From positions 1 to 12,072 of the forward strand of contig CAZUVT010000056.1 of NCBI GenBank assembly GCA_964623925.1: a stretch of 12,072 bases of DNA. Reading direction: 5' to 3'. This stretch comes from CATJXY01 sp964623925 (GTDB taxonomy: Bacteria; Bacillota_I; Bacilli_A; Erysipelotrichales; Erysipelotrichaceae). Made by a program: the position numbers and the translations under genes. Of this stretch, positions 7,486-12,072 are shown one piece after another. The notes below the pieces were generated by a model, which worked only from the letters and a program-made list of their open reading frames with translations, made no database searches and was not told where the DNA came from. Numbering within the stretch: the first letter of the stretch is position 1; each line of letters starts with the position of its first letter.

Positions 7486-7963
7486 ATGGTACATTTAGTT
7501 TATTGCAACAATGCAGGAAAAAAAGGTGAAAGAGTATTAGATAAGATCTTATCGGGAAAAAAAGACAATGATCGTGCGCGGTGCAGCCGGGAGAAAAATT
7601 CCCCACAGTCGAGTTTTTGTGGGTGAACATCTCTATTTCATAGAAAAAGGAAGTACGGAAATCAGGGCAACTGCAGTTGTAAAGCATGTACTAAACTTTG
7701 TGAAGCTGACTGATGAAGAAATTATAAAGACTCTGGCGGATAACCAGAACAAATTAAACTTATCCGATAAACAAAAAGTGCGTTGGCACAAAAAATGTCT
7801 ATGTTTAATAGAATTTGAAAAAGTCAAAGAAATAGACCCGCTTGCTTTTGAACATCAGGGAAATATGGATGATTGGCTGATCTTAGAAAAAATCGAAGAT
7901 GTTCTTGTAGGAACAAGTATTCCATACAATTACAATAATTCTAAATTTAACAGAATTTTTTAA
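7486..7963 (+). pseudogene. ASCH-domain protein gene interrupted by a +1 frameshift in an A7 run
   Basis: An ATG at 7486 with a strong GGAGG (7473-7477) opens a frame reading MVHLVYCNNAGKKGERVLDK and on to ILSGKK, then runs out of the family pattern and stops at 7621-7623 in GGG TGA. One frame over, from the ATG at 7568, follow 131 residues with the ASCH pattern (MIVRGAAGRKIPHSRV, WHKKCLCLIEFE, NMDDWLILEKIEDV). Removing one A from the run at 7557-7563 joins the parts as SGKKTMIVRG, giving a protein of 158 residues. Removing a base from the earlier A7 run (7518-7524) leads quickly to a stop, so the lesion is at the second run. ASCH domains have an RNA-binding PUA-like fold; the exact role is unknown. 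It could be a real mutation, a sequencing error, slippage, or a shorter protein from 7568, though that ATG lacks a good ribosome binding site. Confidence 0.82.
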
Positions 7964-7992
7964 AAGGAAAGTAAGGCAATCATATTTAAACA

Positions 7993-8026
7993 AAAACCTC
8001 GTAAATCTTTTTTATTACGAGGTTTT
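7993..8026. terminator. Bidirectional rho-independent terminator
   Basis: A perfect 12-bp stem (AAAACCTCGTAA at 7993-8004 with TTACGAGGTTTT at 8015-8026) closes a 10-base loop. T-rich sequence follows on the plus strand (TTTTATTT), and TTTTTGTTT follows on the minus strand. It lies between the ASCH frame ending at 7963 and the 3D-domain gene ending at 8035, so it can end both converging transcripts. Confidence 0.9.
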
Positions 8027-8034
8027 ATTTATCA

Positions 8035-8895
8035 TTATTCTTCGATCTGACAGGCTCTTTGTCCCAAGGAGTTGGTATAAAGCTTTCCCATCTTCAAAAT
8101 CGTGATGGTCGGAGTTCTGTTTTTTCCATTCGTCAATTCGCCCCCATATTCGCTTCCGGCAAACAGATCGATTGCGGTTCCACCGACTCCGCGGTCTAAG
8201 ACAATGGCTTCAAAAGGTTCTCCCGGTGTAAGACCATATCCTGAATAGGAGTGGTCCTTGATTTCTACAACAGTACACAGCGGAATGCTTTGACTTGTTG
8301 CAATAATATAATATCCTTCATAGGTAATGCCATCCAGCCATTCTCCGTCATCCTGCAAAACCGCCGTTGTTGATACACGGACACCCGAGGCGGTCGATCC
8401 GATTCCCGTATCTCTTCCACTGCACAGTTCGCAATCCACACCATAAGCTGTGGAACGACTTGAAACATAGTAGGCTCCCGGCTCCAATTTCTGTCCATTG
8501 CTGTAGATGGCAGGAACAGCTTCCTGAATAATCGTTTCATCACTCAATAAGGTCTTAGATATCAAATTGCCCCGATCATCATAGATCAATCGATAGGTTT
8601 CGACGATATAGCCCGGCTGAGGATCACTGACTTTGTTGATGACCCAGTCATACCCGCCTTCAACAGTCACAGTGGATTCCTGAAAGATACTTGGCAAGCC
8701 CTCAGCGGAATCCGTGATCGTCGTTTCCTGCTGATAGACGATGTTGCTTTTGGGATCCATAGAAAGAGATGCAACTGCTTCTTCATTGAGATTTTCAGGC
8801 AAAGCAACTGATTCATTCTTAAATGAAGGCCGAATCACAGATAATGCAGACAAAACAGTGACACAAACTGCCGCAAGAATCTTTTCTTTTCTCAT
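8035..8895 (-). CDS. Secreted G5-like/3D-domain cell-wall protein (YabE-like)
   Basis: This 286-residue protein is predicted to be exported. Residues 1-24 form a signal sequence or N-terminal membrane anchor (MRKEK, then a hydrophobic stretch). Residues about 77-134 resemble a G5 domain (ETYRLIYDDRGNLISKTLLS and then a QEAVPAI element). Residues about 145-268 match a 3D double-psi beta-barrel: STAYGVDCELCSG, TASGVRVS, IPLCTVVEI, VLDRG (Asp234) and AIDLF (Asp243). The position of the first conserved aspartate, normally in an AVDP context, reads ATSQS here. The family includes lytic, cell-wall-remodelling enzymes. The frame extends up to 8922, but AAGGAG at 8902-8907 is six bases before the ATG at 8895 and lies inside the longer version, so 8895 is the start. 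It follows tatD by 51 bp and has its own promoter. Confidence 0.85.
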   Translation of the reverse strand: MRKEKILAAVCVTVLSALSVIRPSFKNESVALPENLNEEAVASLSMDPKSNIVYQQETTITDSAEGLPSIFQESTVTVEGGYDWVINKVSDPQPGYIVETYRLIYDDRGNLISKTLLSDETIIQEAVPAIYSNGQKLEPGAYYVSSRSTAYGVDCELCSGRDTGIGSTASGVRVSTTAVLQDDGEWLDGITYEGYYIIATSQSIPLCTVVEIKDHSYSGYGLTPGEPFEAIVLDRGVGGTAIDLFAGSEYGGELTNGKNRTPTITILKMGKLYTNSLGQRACQIEE

Positions 8896-8920
8896 GCAGG
8901 TCTCCTTTCGACGTGTTGGC

Positions 8921-8949
8921 ATTTTACCATATCTGAACGGATTTGTCTA
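8921..8949 (-). promoter_or_regulatory. Promoter of the 3D-domain gene, overlapping the tatD stop codon
   Basis: TAGACA (8944-8949, minus strand) is followed after exactly 17 bases by TAAAAT (8921-8926), with TG one base before the -10. The TAG of the -35 box is the stop codon of tatD (8947-8949). Transcription would start near 8914, about 19 bases before the ATG at 8895. The 3D gene can therefore be expressed independently of the mnmE operon. Confidence 0.65.
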
Positions 8950-9717
8950 ATTTCCCGGATGAAAAAGCGACTTATAGTTATCCAGACAGGCCTTCTGGAA
9001 GGTTTCCTCATCCAGGTTCTTCAGCTCGCAGATCTTCTTTGCCGTAAAAGGAACATAACACGGCTCATTTCTTTTTCCGCGATACGGCTCCGGAGTCATG
9101 TAGGGACAATCGGTTTCCGTTAGAATGCGATCTAACGGAATCATCGCTGCTACTTCTTTCGGTGTAACGCTCTTTTTGAAAGTGACAGGTCCGGCAAATG
9201 AAATCGTATAACCCAACTTCAACAAAATCTTCGCTGATTCAACGCTGCCGCTGTAACAATGAATGATTCCTTTTTTATGACACGGATGCTTCGTCAGGAT
9301 CTCAATTGTATCCAGCATGGCATCGCGGCTGTGAACGATGATCGGCTTCTCAACACGATTTGCTAATTCAATTTGACGAACAAAAGCTTCCTGTTGCTGC
9401 AACTTATTGTCCTTATCCCAATAATAGTCCAATCCGATTTCACCAACAGCCACAATGCGCGGATCTTGTACCAATTCCTCTAATCGGGACCAGTTGCATT
9501 CATGTTTGATATCACTTGGATGAAATCCCACGGCAATATCGATCTCCTCTTTCCGTTCCATCGCTAAGGCCCGCTCGCATTCTTCGATCGTGCAACAAAT
9601 TCCCAGCATCTGAACTACCTGATTCGCCTTCGCTCTTGCCACGACTTCTTCAAAGCAATCCTGATATTCTTCACTGAAAATATGACAGTGACTATCCAGC
9701 CATCCTATTTCAGCCAT
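8947..9717 (-). CDS. tatD: TatD-family metal-dependent hydrolase (YabD/YcfH type DNase)
   Basis: This 256-residue TIM-barrel metal-dependent hydrolase is close to the usual length of TatD proteins, which act on DNA as 3'-5' exonucleases in the studied members. The full metal-ligand set is visible: His10 and His12 (DSHCH), Glu93 (VGEIGLDYY), His129 (IIVHSR), His153 (IIHCYSG) and Asp203 (TETDCPY). The GFHP motif (64-67) is also present. The ATG at 9715-9717 overlaps the end of the RDD gene by 13 bp and has GGCGGGG upstream, so it is probably translated in series with that gene. It is the third gene of the mnmE operon. The cytoplasmic location follows from the lack of a signal peptide. The physiological substrate is not settled for this subgroup. 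Confidence 0.95.
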   Translation of the reverse strand: MAEIGWLDSHCHIFSEEYQDCFEEVVARAKANQVVQMLGICCTIEECERALAMERKEEIDIAVGFHPSDIKHECNWSRLEELVQDPRIVAVGEIGLDYYWDKDNKLQQQEAFVRQIELANRVEKPIIVHSRDAMLDTIEILTKHPCHKKGIIHCYSGSVESAKILLKLGYTISFAGPVTFKKSVTPKEVAAMIPLDRILTETDCPYMTPEPYRGKRNEPCYVPFTAKKICELKNLDEETFQKACLDNYKSLFHPGN

Positions 9718-10139
9718 GTGATCGTCCCCGCCAAGATATCGTGCAAGCTCTTTTCCGGTTCCTTAAACATAATATAGAGTGAAACCAAAAGAAGCAATGG
9801 TGCACAGAATTGAAAGGTGATCATCTTACACACACTTCTTACAAGGATTGAAGAGAAGTGAAGCTCCATCGACGCATTGTCATTTTCTACACCTACTCCC
9901 ATCAATGCTTTTCCGACTGTAGTTTTAAACATAGTCAGGCAGATGATCTCATAAAGGCAGTAGGGCAGCACAAACCAGGATGATCCCAAATGAAAGATCC
10001 ATCTGAACCATTTCACGACCGGAATAAAACTCATGATCCAATGAATGATTCCAAACACAGTACTGATGATTCCGACAGGGAATCCAATTATGATCATATC
10101 GATCAAAGTTGCCAATATTCTTCTCGTTGTTAATTTCAT
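9705..10139 (-). CDS. RDD-family membrane protein
   Basis: This small integral membrane protein has 144 residues. The features naming the family are present: an Arg-rich start and RRILATLIDM with the conserved Arg and Asp in helix 1, TVGKALMGVGV in the middle, and SLHDILAGT near the C-terminus. Hydrophobic segments lie at about 10-32, 50-74 and 104-126. RDD proteins are widespread, and a few have been proposed as ion transporters or antiporters, but most have no known role. The start has AAGGAG a few bases upstream, in the 12-bp gap after the mnmE stop. The gene overlaps tatD by 13 bp. Its place between mnmE and tatD suggests co-expression rather than a shared pathway. Confidence 0.9.
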   Translation of the reverse strand: MKLTTRRILATLIDMIIIGFPVGIISTVFGIIHWIMSFIPVVKWFRWIFHLGSSWFVLPYCLYEIICLTMFKTTVGKALMGVGVENDNASMELHFSSILVRSVCKMITFQFCAPLLLLVSLYIMFKEPEKSLHDILAGTITWLK

Positions 10140-10151
10140 AGTTTTTCTCCT

Positions 10152-11486
10152 TTATTTCCCTAAGCAGAAATTACTGAAAAGCGAATCCAGCAGATCTTCT
10201 CTGGATGCTTCTCCCAATATCTCTTTTAAACTGAAATAGGCATTCTGGAAATCGATCGTAACCAGATCCAGTTCAAATCCATTTTCCAGTGCCTCAATTG
10301 CCTGACTCATATATTGCCGGCTTTGGTAAGCTAAGGCGATCTGACGATCATTATTTAATGTATCTCCATCACACATTTCTACATGTTTTTGATAACGATT
10401 ATTAATTTCATTAATGAGTGGATCAATATGATTTTCAGCTGCACTGATGCAACAATACTCACGTTTTCCTTCTGCCAGATCACATTTATTGCAGATGATG
10501 ATCCGATTTTTATTTTCTGTTATGGATAACAGCTGTTGATCTTCCTCGTCCAACTCTTTGGATGCATCCAGAACAACTAAAACCAGTTCGGCTTCATCCA
10601 GAACTTTCATCGTCTTTTCAATTCCGATCTTCTCCACAACATCTTCCGTATGATGGATCCCGGCTGTATCAATGAGATGCAATGTAATATTTTCCAAATG
10701 AATAACGCCCTCAACAAGATCCCTTGTCGTGCCGGCCACTTCTGTAACGATTGCTTTCTCTTCTTCCAACAAAGCATTTAAAAGACTGCTTTTCCCAACA
10801 TTAGGTTTTCCCACAATGACCGTCTTGACCCCTTTTTTGATGATCCGACCGCTTTCCGCTTTGATGACAAGTTCATTGATCTTGGATGCCAATTGTTTTG
10901 CCATCGGAAGCACGACTTCATTGGTCAGCTGTTCGATATCTTCATATTCCGGATAATCAATATTCACTTCAATATGCGCAATCAGATCCAAAAGTTCTTG
11001 AATAATCGGATCCAATAATTTTTGAACACTTCCCTTGACCGCATGAATCGCCATCTTGATCTGATTGGCGGAATCTGCCTGAATGAGATCATTGATTGCT
11101 TCTGCCTGAGTCAAATCGATTCTTCCATTCAAAAAAGCTCTTTTTGTAAATTCTCCCGGAGCAGCCAGTCTTGCCCCTTGGGCAAGCAGAATATTCAAGA
11201 CTCGTCGCGTCACAACTTTCCCGCCATGACAGTTGATTTCTACAATATCTTCTCTCGTAAAAGTCTTAGGTGCTTTGAATATTGAGACGAGGCATTCATC
11301 AATTTCTTGCTGATCGATCGGATCAAATATAAATCCGTATGTGATCGTATGGCTTTCTTTTTTTGTCAGATCCGCAGTAAAAACGCTGTTAACCAGTTCG
11401 ATACACCCTTCCCCTGAAAGACGTACGATTGAAATCGCACCATCTTGAAGAGCAGTTGAAATAGCAGCAATGATATCATTTAACAT
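10152..11486 (-). CDS. mnmE: tRNA uridine-5-carboxymethylaminomethyl modification GTPase MnmE
   Basis: MnmE works with MnmG to modify the wobble uridine of certain tRNAs, using GTP hydrolysis and a tetrahydrofolate-derived carbon. The 444-residue protein has the expected order: an N-terminal folate-binding domain (about 1-117, with EINCHGG and APGEFTKRAFLNGR), a helical domain interrupted by a G domain, and a C-terminal CLGK tail carrying the catalytic cysteine (usually CIGK). G-domain motifs are complete: GKPNVGKSS (226-234), the AGTTRD switch, DTAG, NKCD and an SAAE element. The frame is open back to 11525, but AGGAGG at 11494-11499 is seven bases before the ATG at 11486, which begins the family-typical MLNDIIAAIST, so 11486 is chosen. 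It is the first gene of an operon with the RDD gene and tatD. Confidence 0.97.
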   Translation of the reverse strand: MLNDIIAAISTALQDGAISIVRLSGEGCIELVNSVFTADLTKKESHTITYGFIFDPIDQQEIDECLVSIFKAPKTFTREDIVEINCHGGKVVTRRVLNILLAQGARLAAPGEFTKRAFLNGRIDLTQAEAINDLIQADSANQIKMAIHAVKGSVQKLLDPIIQELLDLIAHIEVNIDYPEYEDIEQLTNEVVLPMAKQLASKINELVIKAESGRIIKKGVKTVIVGKPNVGKSSLLNALLEEEKAIVTEVAGTTRDLVEGVIHLENITLHLIDTAGIHHTEDVVEKIGIEKTMKVLDEAELVLVVLDASKELDEEDQQLLSITENKNRIIICNKCDLAEGKREYCCISAAENHIDPLINEINNRYQKHVEMCDGDTLNNDRQIALAYQSRQYMSQAIEALENGFELDLVTIDFQNAYFSLKEILGEASREDLLDSLFSNFCLGK

Positions 11487-11509
11487 AGCGTTTCCTCCTG
11501 ACTTTCCTA

Positions 11510-11538
11510 ATTTTAAACCAATCATGACTGCAATGCAA
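11510..11538 (-). promoter_or_regulatory. Candidate promoter of the mnmE operon
   Basis: On the minus strand, TTGCAT (11533-11538), a 17-base spacer and TAAAAT (11510-11515) lie upstream of the mnmE start. The -10 box is good, and the -35 matches the consensus at three positions only. The leader would be about 16-20 nt and contain the AGGAGG site. Confidence 0.45.
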
Positions 11539-11657
11539 ATAATAACAGGCTACTTCATCTTAAATATTTCTAAAGTTTATTAAAAGGATCTGAATTTTTA
11601 AATTTCAATCCACACTTACGACGCAAATTTGAAGTATTCCCAAGAGAAGGGAAGGAA

Positions 11658-11666
11658 TGATAAAAT
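11658..11666 (+). promoter_or_regulatory. Extended -10 promoter candidate for the Rpn-family gene
   Basis: TG-A-TAAAAT is a near-consensus extended -10 element about 115 bases upstream of the nuclease gene, without a clear -35. A second TAAAAT lies at 11729-11734. The 292-bp divergent gap 11487-11778 holds these signals, the mnmE promoter and two hairpins. I see no other gene in it. Confidence 0.4.
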
Positions 11667-11688
11667 GATATCAGGAATAAAGAACTCT

Positions 11689-11725
11689 TGAAATCTGAGA
11701 AAGAAAAAAAGAATCTCATCTTTCA
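11689..11725 (+). repeat. Imperfect hairpin in the leader of the Rpn-family gene
   Basis: TGAAA-TC-TGAGA (11689-11700) pairs with TCTCA-TC-TTTCA (11714-11725), two 5-bp helices split by a TC/TC mismatch, with a purine-only 13-base loop. No T-run follows, so it is not a standard terminator. It may be an RNA structure or a protein-binding site. Confidence 0.35.
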
Positions 11726-11750
11726 GGATAAAATTGAGAACGATCCCTTT

Positions 11751-11775
11751 TCCATCGAATAAATAAGATGGAGGG
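11751..11775 (+). promoter_or_regulatory. Hairpin that could mask the ribosome binding site of the Rpn-family gene
   Basis: TCCATC (11751-11756) pairs with GATGGA (11767-11772) across a 10-base AT-rich loop, and three preceding T residues can form G-U pairs with GGG (11773-11775). The paired arm contains the GGAGGG ribosome binding site (11770-11775), so the structure would hinder translation start. Confidence 0.4.
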
Positions 11776-11778
11776 ACC

Positions 11779-12072
11779 ATGACGATGAAACCAAGAAACA
11801 ACAAAGATGAATTGGCAAGAGCCTATATCCAGGATGCCGAAGTATTTTGTGATCTGGCCAACTTAGCCCTGTATCAGGGAAGAAGAGTCATCCGACCTGA
11901 ACAGTTGATCGAGCAGGATCCTATCATCGGCCAAAAGCGAAGAGATGGACTGAAGAAGTGGAAGAAGGAGAATGGAGAAGAGATCTACTTAGGAATCGAG
12001 ATCCAATCAGTGATCGATCCAAGCATGCCGATCCGGATGATGGAATATGATGTGATCTTGTATAAGAAGCAG
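11779..12072 (+). CDS. Rpn-family recombination-promoting nuclease / putative transposase (partial, 5' part)
   Basis: The frame runs from ATG 11779 to the right edge, 98 codons without a stop, so the C-terminus is missing. The segment with RRDGLKKWK followed by YLGIEIQS and then DPSMPIRMMEYD matches the core of Rpn/PD-(D/E)XK proteins common in gut Bacillota, where a GIENQ element is followed by a D..MP.R...YD element. Glu and Gln of GIEIQ are the likely active-site pair. GGAGGG at 11770-11775 lies close to ATG 11779 and better spaced for ATG 11785, so the protein may start at either. Every isoleucine codon seen is ATC (11 of 11) and lysine is mostly AAG (7 of 9), unlike the neighbouring genes, which may reflect transfer. 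These nucleases are linked to recombination or phage defence in studied members. The role here is inferred. Confidence 0.75.
   Translation, partial: MTMKPRNNKDELARAYIQDAEVFCDLANLALYQGRRVIRPEQLIEQDPIIGQKRRDGLKKWKKENGEEIYLGIEIQSVIDPSMPIRMMEYDVILYKKQ

Noticed and set aside
7557..7563. Programmed ribosomal frameshift in the ASCH gene
   Set aside because: The needed shift is +1; an A7 run is not a known +1 shift site and no stimulating stop or structure is apparent, so mutation or error is simpler.
8896..8922. N-terminal extension of the 3D-domain protein by 9 residues
   Set aside because: The AAGGAG site is inside it, and the ATG at 8895 starts a normal signal sequence.
11487..11525. N-terminal extension of MnmE by 13 residues
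   Set aside because: The AGGAGG site lies inside the extension, and the protein from 11486 begins like known MnmE proteins.
11616..11804. Minus-strand 62-codon reading frame in the mnmE-Rpn gap
   Set aside because: It lies opposite the Rpn leader and start, has no ribosome binding site and is of low-complexity composition from A-rich DNA.

Overview
The window looks like a moderately AT-rich chromosome segment from an anaerobic member of the Bacillota, possibly Erysipelotrichia-like. That placement rests on strong AGGAGG-type ribosome binding sites, sigma-A-type promoters, a Rpn-type PD-(D/E)XK nuclease, an XRE regulator with a membrane domain, and a 3D-domain cell-wall protein. It is an inference from gene content, not a database assignment. 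No rRNA, tRNA, CRISPR array or insertion sequence was seen.

Layout. (1) 1-956, minus: an XRE-type DNA-binding protein with a multi-pass membrane domain, cut by the left edge. (2) 1095-6354, minus: a tightly packed four-gene operon read from the right. A strong promoter (6381-6410) drives an 860-residue fusion protein, then a FecB-type lipoprotein, a FecCD-type permease and a FecE-type ATPase. The fusion joins a CoA-disulfide/persulfide-reductase flavoprotein, a rhodanese domain, a sulfite/nitrite-reductase-type siroheme-[4Fe-4S] module and a two-cluster ferredoxin. (3) 6619-7963, plus: an AraC-family regulator with a GyrI-like sensor domain, followed by an ASCH-domain gene broken by a one-base frameshift in an A7 run. 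(4) 7993-8026: a bidirectional terminator between converging genes. (5) 8035-11486, minus: mnmE, an RDD membrane protein, tatD and a secreted G5-like/3D protein. The last has its own promoter, whose -35 box includes the tatD stop codon. (6) 11487-12072: a divergent intergenic region with promoter and hairpin signals, then the 5' part of a Rpn-family nuclease gene running off the right edge.

The most interesting element is the fusion protein and its operon. Persulfide reduction, sulfur transfer and siroheme chemistry lie in one chain, co-transcribed with a complete iron/tetrapyrrole-class ABC importer. A reasonable but unproven reading is a single-polypeptide NADH-dependent reductase of thiosulfate, polysulfide or sulfite, with the transporter supplying iron or a tetrapyrrole. 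The right-hand operon is housekeeping: tRNA wobble modification, a TatD hydrolase and envelope proteins.
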